Positions 1-8,372 of a DNA stretch of 34,102 nucleotides are shown in pieces; position 1 is the stretch's first letter; every line of letters starts with the position of its first letter. The translations under genes were made by a program, and so were the position numbers. Source of the stretch: Candidatus Omnitrophota bacterium (lineage in GTDB: Bacteria; Omnitrophota; Omnitrophia; Omnitrophales; JACQLI01); contig JACPCP010000008.1 of the NCBI GenBank assembly GCA_016179745.1, positions 1 through 34,102 on the forward strand, written 5' to 3'. The notes under the pieces are model-generated. The model saw only the letters and a program-made list of their open reading frames with translations, searched no databases and had not been told where the DNA came from.

Positions 1-3000
1 CTCAGCAATAACAACGATCCGTTGATTCTTCGAAACGCTTAAAAGTCTGATTTCATTGGGACTGACTTCGACTCCTCCTCCCTCCCCCCGCACCTCGGCG
101 CGGCGGTCCGAGATCGGGCCCGTCCGTTCCAGAATCCCGGCGTTGCGCAACTGACCGTCCCTTGTCTCAGAGGCTTCCCATTCCCCCTGCCAAAATTTCC
201 GCTTCTCGAATAATTCCTCTGCACGGGTAGGAAAGAGGGCCAGGAGAAGCAGATCCCTGTCTCCCCTTCCTTTGTAGCTGGCCCTCAACTCTTTCACGGT
301 GAGGGGAATATTCAGCTTTAATTCCTTTGCTACTTTTAAGATCGCCTCCCTCGGAAGCTGGTCGCTCTTAACTTTCGGATATTTTGTTCTAAGAGATCTT
401 GTTAAGAGAATCACGTCGCTATCAACAAACTCCTTCCCGGCCTTCCCTTTCACGTCTTTAAATGCTGCGAGGGCCTTTCTTATCTCTTTAGTGTTCACCT
501 TGCCGCCTAAAAGGGCTCTCTGGACCCGTTCGAGATCTATCGGCGCGCCCGGATAACTGAGGAGTCCGAAAGCCTTCGCCACAAGTTTCCGGTTGACACC
601 GGGGTAAAGATCCTGGAGATAGGGATCCTGGGCCCAAAGAATAAAGTAATTCTGGAAATCCACAATCACCGGCGCCTGGGGATGAGCGTATTGCGCCATG
701 CGGTCTTCTTCCGGATAAGAAGCCGACTTTTTGAGGACGACGTTCGATTTATCCTTTGAGATTTCCGCTACGAGATAGCCCTTCATGAGCCAGCCCAGAA
801 CATTGTGGAAGGCCTGCACCCCCGTCCATTGACTGGTGGGGGTCACCATGGAAATCTCCCCGGCGTCCGCTTCGACACGGATCATCTCCTGAAGCACTTG
901 AACGATAAAAGCGTGCTTTAATCGTTCTCCGAGAGGCGTCAACGTTGTGAATTTACCCTTTGAATCCTTATGATCCTCAAAAGCCCGGATTCCAAATTTC
1001 GCGCGGAATAAGTTCGTTTCGAGTCCTTGCAAACCCTCTTTGATATCAACGTCAATGAAACTCGACTTCATCCCTCCCGGCAGGCCCGCCTCCACATAGG
1101 CCTGGCGGTCCCAAGTCGTCGTCGGGCTGGTGGGAATCCTATTTTTGTACTCCGGCATCAGGGAATCGGCAATCCAGCGCTCAAGAGCCCTCAACCGTTC
1201 TAAGGTGTCATCGGCATGAGGAACCTGCCATGGGGTGCCGTCCGTCAACCGGATAAAATCGACCACGTCCGGCTGGCCGAAAGGTGAGGACAAAGCCCCT
1301 TTGCCGACCCCAAGATCCATAATAATGGGATAGTCAGGACCATTGGCCCGGATGGCTTCCAGCAGCGTGAGCTGGCGGTCCCCGTAACTGTCGTGCGTGT
1401 GGGTTAAGAGGGGGGCCTTGATGTCGGAATCCCTCAAGGCCTTCACGAGGCGGAAGGCCTCTACCGGCCGCATCCGTCCCGGGGCGTCTTTAATGACCAA
1501 CGCATCGAGAGCTTCTCCGCTCTCCCGAATCAATTCCTTTGCGAGCTCGACATAGCCCGCCACCCCTTTGGGGAATTTTGGAGTGAAGTGAATCACGGGC
1601 TGCGCTTTCGCCCCTGTCTCCCTTGCGTATCGAATGGCTTTAATAATTTTTCGGTTGTCGTTGAAGGCGTCGAAGATCCGCAAGATATCCACGCCGCCTT
1701 GACCAGCCATTTTAATAAAAAGCTCCAACACGGAGTCCGGCATCGGCTTGAGCGCCACAACATATTGTCCTCTGAGGAGCATTTCTTGCCGGATGAGGTA
1801 ACGCCTGATAATTTCATCTCCCAGCTTTGTCCCGGCAGCGATCAACGGATATTTGTCTTTGTTGAGAATTTTTCTCAGTTCCTCTTCGGATAAAATTTTA
1901 CGATCCTGTCTGAACCGGTATCGGCTGAAGAGTTTTTGCTGGTCTCTCGTCGAGATACCGTAGACATTTTCCCCGTTAGGAAGAACCAGCTCCCGGAGTT
2001 TACGCTCCAATAAAGCGGTCTGCTGCTGCAAGTTGTACCAAGGATCTTCCAATTCTTTATGGTGGAGCGACTCCAAGAGATAGGCCATGTTCGTATTCCC
2101 CCCATAGGTCTCGATGTCATGGAGCCTGATTCCTAACCCGATATGACCCTCCATCAGCCGTCGTCGGTCCTGGCCGGTTAAAGCCGTGGTATTATCCGAC
2201 TGATCGCCGTCCCGAGGGGTAGTGAGGGCGATCCGAACATCCCTTTTTTCCGCCATGCCCCCTTTGAGAAGCGCGTTGTAAAACTGCAATTGTAATTCTG
2301 CCCGAACCTGATAGGCCAAGGTCTCGGGAAGTTTGAGATCGCCCACGAGCCGGTTCACGCCTTCATCAAACCGGGAGAAAAGTTCCTCGCTCGTTATCTC
2401 AGGGCTGAGGGTCCCCGAGGACTCTCTTAGCCGCTCTACCTCCTGAATGAACTCCTCCCCTCGGTAGGTCATGAGATAGCCCGCAGCGAGACGCACCTCG
2501 CCATAGGGATAGGAGGTGAACTCGGGATCGGGACGGTTGAGGGAAATGACCTCTTTGAATTCATCGATCAGCGGTTCGCCGTAAAATTCCAGGAAGCGGC
2601 GCCGATTCTGCGGAATATCCAGGGCGCTCTTGAAAGCCTCGAGGAGTTTTTTCCGCTTCTCTCCCTCCGGCTGCGCAATCACTTTTGCAAGGAAATGCCC
2701 CAGACTTTTCCTTTTTAACTTCTCGACCATCCCCTCTTGATAGTCTCCGGCTGCATTAATCTCCAATCTCAGGGGAGTTGGACCATTCTTCTGAAAAGCG
2801 TTCCTCAAAACAGTGCCTAAGGTAAAAAGCTCGTGGTTGACCGCGATGACGGCTGTACGGAAAAGACCATCCACCGCGATTCTCTCCTGCACATAGGAGT
2901 AGGTCGAGCCCTCCTTAGCTAAAATCAAATCTTGGGCCTGCTTGAGTAACAATAAGGCTTCTTCATATCTCTCGGGTCGTTTTCTATTTTTCAAGATTTT

Positions 3001-6000
3001 CTCGTCCATCAAAGCTTTCGCTTCTTTTATAAGCGGCTCTATGGGCTGCGGGGTCGGCTCGGGCTCGGGGGGCACGGTCTTAGTTCCCTTTTCTACGAAA
3101 CTGAAATTCAGGGGCACCCCATGGACCGAATAAGGAGCGGCCGGTCCCTGGCTGCCCGCTTCGAGGTGCTTAAGACCAAGGTAGCGGTAGTAGAGGAAGT
3201 ACAAAACTGCTTCGAGTCCTTTACCTTTGAAGGCTTCATTAACCATCACCGTTTCGAAGTCAACCGTACGCCCGATTCCTCCTTTGACGAGTTTGGCGTA
3301 GCCAACTACGTTTTCCTCGTCATCATATATTTTAAATTCAGTTCTAGTGCCCTGAGCGCTTTCCCTTGTCACCAGCGTAAAACGCCGGTCTTGGAATATG
3401 AAATCCTGCTGAGAAGGCCAAGCTGTTTCACTCCGCGCCTCGGAACGGCGATTCACAGCCCATTCGCCTGCGCTACGCACTTCGGCGCGGGAGGCGCTTC
3501 GCGCTTCGCTCCGCTCAATGGCTGCGACAATATCGGGGTGAAGACCGGTAAAGTTCTTAAGCCAGGCAAGTCGATTCGCCCGAAGAGCAAGGGTCATTTG
3601 CTGATATTCATCTGAAGAGTAGTAGTGACGAGGGTTAAATCGGCTGCTATTAAAACCCGGGGCTCGAGCTACAACCCGGTACCCCCAGTCCGGATCAGGG
3701 TTTGCCCACTTGATGTTTCCCTTGTAGAGCGCACGAAACAGTGCCGCGGAATCCAGGACATCGATTTTGACACCCTCCGACCCGGGCTTCGCGCCCACCC
3801 GTCCGGTATTGGCCAAGACAACCTGGATGCCCGGATTTGCCCGAAGGAATTCATAAAGACGATTGGCCTCTTCCGCAACGGAGCCGGCAATGAAAGAGCT
3901 AAACCCGGGTTCGTTCGCTGACTCTCCTGCCTTTGTGGGGTCCGCCGCTGAAGTGAGCTCTGATTCCCCCAGCACCCAGAAAGCAGCCGCTTGCGCGGGG
4001 GTGAGAAGCGACAATGCCGGAACAATCGTCCGCCGCCTTGTGAGCCAAATCATGAGATCAATTCCATTCATATCGACCGAAGGGTCTTGGGTAATCCGTT
4101 CGCGCGTCACAACACCCCGGCCGTTGGCGGTAATTCTGACATTGCCGTAATCAGGAACAAGACCGCCTTGGGGATTCTCGTTCATCCAGACATTCGAGAG
4201 AATTGTATCCGGGTGCTTTGCCGCATTGAATAGCTCCGGCTCTTTCTTGGGATCAAGACCGGCGGTTTTGTAATAGGTTCCCCGCTCCAAACCTTTGACC
4301 TTGACCTTATGCTTCTTAAAGCGAAGCTCCACGAAATCATCCTGTTTCATTTTGGAACGGCGCCCCAAACCTTGGGTTCCTACCAGCGTTGTTGTCTTGC
4401 CCGTTCCTGAAAGCCCCGATGCTATGATCCGGATTGTCTTCCTCCTACCTGTTTTTACATCCCGATCTCGGACCACCTTGCTTCCCGCGTGAAGGGCAAG
4501 GTCTCCCTTTAGCTTCGCGAGATACCCATTCATTGTTAGAACCGACTTCTTGACCTCCCCGAAATAATCGGTCCCGAGAACGAGGGTGATGCCCCGGCTC
4601 GGGATCCGAAGGATGTAGGGTTGCTTTTGCTTTGCAAGCCCATAGCGGCTCAGGTCAAAATCCGGTAGATCGATCGTGAGGATATCTGGGGTTTCCGCTG
4701 AAGCGGATGGACGGGCTGGGAAGTGAAGCGACGTAAGCTCGTGCGCCAGCCGGCCGTAGTCTTTTGAAACAAGGAACCTGAAATGGCGGGATTCATCGGG
4801 ATTCTGACCGACGCTTCGATCGACTTGGATCAGTTCTTTGCCTTCAAGAAAGTCCTCGACCGCTGCCAAAACCTTTTGGGCAAACTTGTAGTTGGCCTTC
4901 TGTTGGCCGAAATCGGCTTTGAAGCCATCCATCTCAAGATGTTCTGTTCTCTTGGCGCTTCGATTGGTTTTGTTGCTGTAATAGAGGGTGCTTCCGTAGG
5001 CCGTCTTGAATCCGTGCGCCAAGGCTTGTCGGAACTGTCCCACTTTGGCCTGCCGGAGATTCGGCCTCTTCCCTGTTTTCTTTTTTTCCAGTCCCTCCAT
5101 CTTTTTTAAGGTCGTATCGGAAAGAATTTCTTCTTCAAATTGACCCGCCCGCTTTTTTTCACCTTTAACTGCCAACCAAAACAAGGCTTTGACCCGGAAC
5201 TCTTTCACTCTTTTCACACCCTGCAGCTTAAGAATGGCCTCTTTCCCCTCTGAACTTTTAGTCAAGGGCGCAGACAATCGCGCCTCGGAGCGTAGTGGGT
5301 CTTTACGGAGCTCGGCGATTCGGGCCAACCGACCAATCTCTAAATTCAAATCGGTCAAGCGCGCCCGGAGAATATTTCTTTGGATCTGCAACTTCTGCAC
5401 TTTGGAAAGTTCATCACCCGACGGAACGCCGGGTTCATTTTGAAGACGAACTATTTCGTCATGCATTTCCCCCAAGAGAGCTGACAAGAGGGGCTGGAGC
5501 CGTGCTAATGAGAATTCGCTGACGGTATTCACAAGTCCATCGAAGGCAAAAGGAAGTAAGATTCGACGCACCCGCCCTTGTTTCCCCAGATTCAAATCTT
5601 TGAGCAAATCTCGAAAGGTCTTTAGATCTGGGGGAAATGCCTTGATCAGGGCGGGACCGATGCCAAGCGCTTGGAAATTAGTGATTTCCCCGGGATATTT
5701 CTCTGCGACGAGCCTGGCGGTATGTTGGATCTCGGCTTCAGTGAGAACCTCGCCAAGTTCATTCTGATTGATCGCCTTGGCCAAATCCGCAACGGTTCCC
5801 GGCCGGTTCTTGATTTTATCTAACACTTCCTCCCGAACCCCAAGCGAGTCCAATTCATTCGCCCGCACCTCGGCCCTGCTTCGCTGAAGCTTCGCAGGGG
5901 CTTTGGCCAAGTTCTGCGAATCCTCCGGCGAAGCAGACTCGGCGCGAAAGAGAAGGCGATTAAGCTGTGAAAGCGCAGATTGAATGGCGGCGTAGATTTC

Positions 6001-8106
6001 TGTTTTCTTCCGGTTCCAAAAAAGGACCCAACTCACAGGACTGTGGGCCTTCCAAAGCGTGACTACCGTAACTCCCACGGCGCCTATCCCGATCAACGCC
6101 GTCCCTATCGCTACAAAAACCTCCGCCTCCATCCTCACCTCAGGCCTGGCGCCCCAAACACTAAATTTTCCCGCTTGAGGATTCGAGGGCTTTGAAAAGG
6201 CGACATGAAATTCGCCTTCCGTGAAAATGGGAACGACGCCGGAAAAAATGTCCTCTCGCCGGGCGAAGCTCTTTTCCAAAGCCGAGAGGATCCTTGCATC
6301 GGACCAGCCTTCGGCCTTCAAAACCTTGACTCCGATCGGCACCGCACTCAAAAGCAGGTCCCGCTGTTCCAGTCTCGAAACCGCAACCGGTCCGGCGTAG
6401 GATTCCGGGCTCTGCGCCAGGAGCACTTTCACGAGGGCGTTCTTTGTTGAAAGGAAACGGTCCAGCCGGGAGTTCTCACCCATCATCGCCCGCTCGTAAG
6501 CGCTGTCGTCTTCCAGGCCGGTGATCCGGGGGGTGATCACCACATAAGGAATCTTTTTGGCCCTCAAGGCCTCCAGCATCCCTTCGGTGTGAAACCCTCC
6601 GCTCACGAGAACAGTCGAACGGTGTTTTGACGAACTTTGCTTTAAAGCGTTTTCAAGCAGGATTTCGTCCCGCTGGCGGGAAAGCCGGTAAAAACGTTCG
6701 GCGGTCTCTTGGACCGATTCCGGCAGGGCGGGCGGCAAAAAATCAATTTTTGAAATGCGCTCGAACCTTTTCTTTAAAACCGGGGCGGCCAGCGAAGGCC
6801 CTTTTTCGAGATAACGGTCGAAGTCGCTCCGGCTCATTCGGAGGGTGAGAAGTTTTTCGAGGAGCGAAATGTCCCGGCCGAGGCGGATCAGTTCCCGTTC
6901 ACGGGAATTTTTTGCGAGCCCGAGCTCCAGCTTCTCTTCGAGGGACTCCATTTCCCGGAAGAGGGCCGAGGAATCGATTTCCTCCCGGAGGATCACGAGA
7001 CCGCCGTAAGTTAAAAGGTTCGGGTAATTGAGCAGAGAAAAATCATGGGCCTTCGCCTCTCGATGCAGAGATTCAAAAAAGTGCCGGGCAGGCCGGCCCA
7101 GGGTGAGCGTGGCGGGGTCCAGAAGCTTTACGAGCCCCTGAATCAGGGATTCCCGGGCGGGACCCCGGGGCAGGCGCCGGCGGAGTTCAGAGACAAGGGA
7201 CTGGACCTCCCGGCGGACCGATTCGGGTTTTACCCGGGCTTCATTCCCGGCAATCTTTACCAGGTGAAGCAGTTGGGGCCATTCAAATTGGTTCCGGGGG
7301 TCTGCAAGGTCAAGCTTCAAAGCCTGTTTGGAAAGCGCACCGAGCAGGGTGAGGTATTCAAAAAGATCCTGCTTTTCAGATTCCCAAGCCCGGCGCTTCA
7401 TGGAGAAGTCCCGGAGCCCGGGGTTGAGAAAATCGGCTTCCAATTCTTCAAGACGACGGGTGCAAAAATTAAAGAAGGCCCGGACTTCGGTTTTTTTCTT
7501 TTTGACCTCTTGAAAGGCCTTGAAACTTTTTCCGTAAAGCCGGGGGTGGTCGGCCCCCATCACCTGAACGGCGGGCCGGTGCTGCTCGAAGGCAAAAAGT
7601 TCCGAGCCGGTCAGTTCCCCCTCGGAGGCCAGAAAATCAACCATCGCCTGATTGGCCTTTGCAACGGGAAAGAGATTTAAAATTTTGGGATCGATTTCGG
7701 CGAAGGCGCCCTCGACCGAAATTCGGCCGATCTTCCTTTCGTGCGCCAAATGCTCAAGGATCGAGGCGACATGGCGCTGGGCCTCGGGGTGGGAGTGAAT
7801 ATCCTGAATGTGAATGACGAAGGGGGTCTCCGGATCAACGATGTCGGGGACAAATTTTTCCTGGATGGAGCCCAGAGATTGCGGGATGTTGATCAGGGGA
7901 AGCGCCGGACGAGATTCAGAGGTGGCAACGGGAGGCGCGGACCAGGCCACGGTCTCCCAGGCAAAGAGAATGGCGACGAGCAGGGAAGTGAATCGAATCC
8001 CAGTCACAGTCTTTCTGAAGGAACAAACTGTGCGCTTAAAGGACTTTGTAAAAACTCGTAGTGAGGCGGTAAAAAAAATGCGCTTGCGAGACGTATCTTG
8101 TTTCAC
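1..8106 (-). CDS. Giant secreted multidomain protein, N-terminal 2,702 residues (3' end outside window)
   Basis: I translated this minus-strand frame by hand from an in-frame TGA at 8187-8185 to base 1 and found no stop, so the protein has at least 2,702 residues. No ATG lies near the 5' end; GTG at 8106 is my choice, with GTG 8007 and TTG 8160 as alternatives. Order (numbered from GTG 8106): signal-peptide-like segment ending near residue 57 (hydrophobic core then A-W-S-A-P); TraB/ChaN-like domain about 90-520; one hydrophobic segment about 663-685; helical, charged regions; ATP-type PEP carboxykinase-like domain about 1150-1525; GNAT-like stretch about 1560-1655; a Pro/Glu-rich spacer near 1670; helical region; pyruvate carboxylase carboxyltransferase-like domain about 1955-2450. 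R-[ASP]-E-[VA]-R motifs sit between these modules. Such giant exported proteins are, from memory, typical of Omnitrophota. The overall function is unknown; the exact start is uncertain. Confidence 0.9.
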   Translation of the reverse strand, partial: MKQDTSRKRIFFTASLRVFTKSFKRTVCSFRKTVTGIRFTSLLVAILFAWETVAWSAPPVATSESRPALPLINIPQSLGSIQEKFVPDIVDPETPFVIHIQDIHSHPEAQRHVASILEHLAHERKIGRISVEGAFAEIDPKILNLFPVAKANQAMVDFLASEGELTGSELFAFEQHRPAVQVMGADHPRLYGKSFKAFQEVKKKKTEVRAFFNFCTRRLEELEADFLNPGLRDFSMKRRAWESEKQDLFEYLTLLGALSKQALKLDLADPRNQFEWPQLLHLVKIAGNEARVKPESVRREVQSLVSELRRRLPRGPARESLIQGLVKLLDPATLTLGRPARHFFESLHREAKAHDFSLLNYPNLLTYGGLVILREEIDSSALFREMESLEEKLELGLAKNSRERELIRLGRDISLLEKLLTLRMSRSDFDRYLEKGPSLAAPVLKKRFERISKIDFLPPALPESVQETAERFYRLSRQRDEILLENALKQSSSKHRSTVLVSGGFHTEGMLEALRAKKIPYVVITPRITGLEDDSAYERAMMGENSRLDRFLSTKNALVKVLLAQSPESYAGPVAVSRLEQRDLLLSAVPIGVKVLKAEGWSDARILSALEKSFARREDIFSGVVPIFTEGEFHVAFSKPSNPQAGKFSVWGARPEVRMEAEVFVAIGTALIGIGAVGVTVVTLWKAHSPVSWVLFWNRKKTEIYAAIQSALSQLNRLLFRAESASPEDSQNLAKAPAKLQRSRAEVRANELDSLGVREEVLDKIKNRPGTVADLAKAINQNELGEVLTEAEIQHTARLVAEKYPGEITNFQALGIGPALIKAFPPDLKTFRDLLKDLNLGKQGRVRRILLPFAFDGLVNTVSEFSLARLQPLLSALLGEMHDEIVRLQNEPGVPSGDELSKVQKLQIQRNILRARLTDLNLEIGRLARIAELRKDPLRSEARLSAPLTKSSEGKEAILKLQGVKRVKEFRVKALFWLAVKGEKKRAGQFEEEILSDTTLKKMEGLEKKKTGKRPNLRQAKVGQFRQALAHGFKTAYGSTLYYSNKTNRSAKRTEHLEMDGFKADFGQQKANYKFAQKVLAAVEDFLEGKELIQVDRSVGQNPDESRHFRFLVSKDYGRLAHELTSLHFPARPSASAETPDILTIDLPDFDLSRYGLAKQKQPYILRIPSRGITLVLGTDYFGEVKKSVLTMNGYLAKLKGDLALHAGSKVVRDRDVKTGRRKTIRIIASGLSGTGKTTTLVGTQGLGRRSKMKQDDFVELRFKKHKVKVKGLERGTYYKTAGLDPKKEPELFNAAKHPDTILSNVWMNENPQGGLVPDYGNVRITANGRGVVTRERITQDPSVDMNGIDLMIWLTRRRTIVPALSLLTPAQAAAFWVLGESELTSAADPTKAGESANEPGFSSFIAGSVAEEANRLYEFLRANPGIQVVLANTGRVGAKPGSEGVKIDVLDSAALFRALYKGNIKWANPDPDWGYRVVARAPGFNSSRFNPRHYYSSDEYQQMTLALRANRLAWLKNFTGLHPDIVAAIERSEARSASRAEVRSAGEWAVNRRSEARSETAWPSQQDFIFQDRRFTLVTRESAQGTRTEFKIYDDEENVVGYAKLVKGGIGRTVDFETVMVNEAFKGKGLEAVLYFLYYRYLGLKHLEAGSQGPAAPYSVHGVPLNFSFVEKGTKTVPPEPEPTPQPIEPLIKEAKALMDEKILKNRKRPERYEEALLLLKQAQDLILAKEGSTYSYVQERIAVDGLFRTAVIAVNHELFTLGTVLRNAFQKNGPTPLRLEINAAGDYQEGMVEKLKRKSLGHFLAKVIAQPEGEKRKKLLEAFKSALDIPQNRRRFLEFYGEPLIDEFKEVISLNRPDPEFTSYPYGEVRLAAGYLMTYRGEEFIQEVERLRESSGTLSPEITSEELFSRFDEGVNRLVGDLKLPETLAYQVRAELQLQFYNALLKGGMAEKRDVRIALTTPRDGDQSDNTTALTGQDRRRLMEGHIGLGIRLHDIETYGGNTNMAYLLESLHHKELEDPWYNLQQQTALLERKLRELVLPNGENVYGISTRDQQKLFSRYRFRQDRKILSEEELRKILNKDKYPLIAAGTKLGDEIIRRYLIRQEMLLRGQYVVALKPMPDSVLELFIKMAGQGGVDILRIFDAFNDNRKIIKAIRYARETGAKAQPVIHFTPKFPKGVAGYVELAKELIRESGEALDALVIKDAPGRMRPVEAFRLVKALRDSDIKAPLLTHTHDSYGDRQLTLLEAIRANGPDYPIIMDLGVGKGALSSPFGQPDVVDFIRLTDGTPWQVPHADDTLERLRALERWIADSLMPEYKNRIPTSPTTTWDRQAYVEAGLPGGMKSSFIDVDIKEGLQGLETNLFRAKFGIRAFEDHKDSKGKFTTLTPLGERLKHAFIVQVLQEMIRVEADAGEISMVTPTSQWTGVQAFHNVLGWLMKGYLVAEISKDKSNVVLKKSASYPEEDRMAQYAHPQAPVIVDFQNYFILWAQDPYLQDLYPGVNRKLVAKAFGLLSYPGAPIDLERVQRALLGGKVNTKEIRKALAAFKDVKGKAGKEFVDSDVILLTRSLRTKYPKVKSDQLPREAILKVAKELKLNIPLTVKELRASYKGRGDRDLLLLALFPTRAEELFEKRKFWQGEWEASETRDGQLRNAGILERTGPISDRRAEVRGEGGGVEVSPNEIRLLSVSKNQRIVVIAE
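751..2244 (-). other. Pyruvate carboxylase / oxaloacetate decarboxylase carboxyltransferase-like domain within the giant protein
   Basis: Residues about 1955-2450 follow the DRE-TIM barrel carboxyltransferase of pyruvate carboxylase. TTPRDGDQS at 1962-1970 corresponds to TTFRDAHQS (substrate Arg, metal Asp, Gln). ETYGGNTNMAYLLESL and EDPWYNL correspond to the MWGGATFD...EDPW segment. LLRGQ carries Arg2112. DILRIFDAFND follows. VIKDAPG holds Lys2206, the residue that is carbamylated in the family. THTHDSYG gives the metal-binding His2236 and His2238. VTPTSQWTG (T2422/T2424) corresponds to the catalytic TPSSK threonine. All key residues are present, which argues for retained chemistry. No biotin carboxylase and no biotinyl-lysine (A-M-K-M) domain is visible before the window ends; they could lie beyond base 1 or be absent. 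Confidence 0.8.
3430..3516 (-). repeat. Cluster of three R-[SA]-E-[AV]-R motifs forming an interdomain linker
   Basis: Residues 1531-1559 contain RSEAR (bases 3513-3499), RAEVR (3489-3475) and RSEAR (3447-3433), spaced by Ser/Ala-rich and short mixed sequence. The cluster lies immediately after the PEPCK-like domain and before the GNAT-like stretch. Single copies occur elsewhere in the same ORF: RPEVR at 6147-6133, RAEVR at 5877-5863, RSEAR at 5292-5278 and RAEVR at 102-88. The Arg codons differ between copies, so the peptide rather than the DNA seems to be what is kept. Confidence 0.75.
3532..4659 (-). other. ATP-type phosphoenolpyruvate carboxykinase-like domain within the giant protein
   Basis: Residues about 1150-1525 match the catalytic half of ATP-dependent PEP carboxykinase in order. 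YFGEVKKSVLTMNGYL starts at 1181 and aligns with the Y-x-GEMKKG substrate lysine motif. LALHAG carries the metal-binding His. GLSGTGKTTT (1231-1240, bases 4416-4387) is the family's kinase-1a P-loop. QDDF follows as the likely kinase-2 aspartates. Further on come RRRTIVPALSLLTPAQAAAF, TSAADPTKAGES, VLANTGRVG and PDPDWGYRV, all recognisable from PEPCK C-terminal regions. The enzyme normally interconverts oxaloacetate and PEP with ATP/ADP in the cytosol, so its place behind a signal peptide is puzzling. The usual N-T-R-x-x-Y-P motif is degenerate (GNVRIT), so activity is not assured. Confidence 0.8.
6547..7839 (-). other. N-terminal TraB/ChaN-like domain of the giant protein
   Basis: Residues about 90-520 begin with a strand-like segment reading I-H-I-Q-D-I-H-S-H-P (98-107), continue with a helix and an ISVEGA strand, and end with VSGGFHTEG (GGFHTEG at 503-509). 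Paired His motifs at the two ends, with an Asp and a Glu near the first, resemble the TraB/ChaN/EreA-type fold, whose members bind metal or haem or act as hydrolases. The assignment rests on motif resemblance alone and is weak. The domain follows the signal peptide directly, so it would be the first part exposed after export. Confidence 0.4.
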
Positions 8107-8114
8107 CGTAATTT

Positions 8115-8129
8115 GAAAGGTGTCCTTTC
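8115..8129 (-). promoter_or_regulatory. Hairpin containing the only good Shine-Dalgarno candidate of the giant gene
   Basis: The minus strand reads GAAAGGACACCTTTC, a perfect 6-bp stem (GAAAGG/CCTTTC) with a 3-base loop. AAAGGA inside it is the best ribosome-binding sequence upstream of the ORF, but it lies 16 bases from GTG 8106, longer than usual. If the stem forms in the leader RNA it would hide the site. This also leaves the start codon in doubt. Confidence 0.4.
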
Positions 8130-8159
8130 TGAGATACTCAAGGCTACGACTTGAAGCCA

Positions 8160-8188
8160 AGTTAACCACAAAACCTTTCCAGCGTCAA
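8160..8188 (-). promoter_or_regulatory. Putative sigma70-type promoter of the giant gene
   Basis: On the minus strand TTGACG (8188-8183) is followed after exactly 17 bases by TTAACT (8165-8160). Transcription would start near 8153, leaving about 45 bases of leader before GTG 8106. Called from consensus only. Confidence 0.5.
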
Positions 8189-8297
8189 GAGACTCGGCTA
8201 AAAAAGTTTAAAAAGACTCTTGCCTCACAAAGGCCCCGCTACACATCACCCTCGAATGCTATAAATTGATAGGAATATTTAAGCGGCCACGGCCACA

Positions 8298-8313
8298 ATC
8301 AGGCTTGCCTGAT
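8298..8313. repeat. 7-bp inverted repeat in the divergent intergenic region
   Basis: ATCAGGC-TT-GCCTGAT is a perfect dyad between the giant gene (leftward) and the phospholipase D-like gene (rightward), 59 bases before the latter's ATG. It could be an operator. Nothing else in 8189-8372 looked convincing apart from A/T-rich stretches near 8200 and 8265. Confidence 0.35.
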
Positions 8314-8372
8314 ACCCCAGTTCAATGTTTAAGTGCACGGGGCCGGGCTGGATGAAGTAAACTAGGCGGCTG

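Noticed and set aside
1593-2120. Short minus-strand open frames of 74 and 81 codons inside the giant ORF
   Set aside because: They are out of frame with the carboxyltransferase domain and lack motifs; not separate genes.
7045-7680. 211-codon plus-strand open frame
   Set aside because: Lies opposite the giant ORF, is Gly/Pro/Arg-rich and has no domain; the minus-strand frame is open through the whole region.
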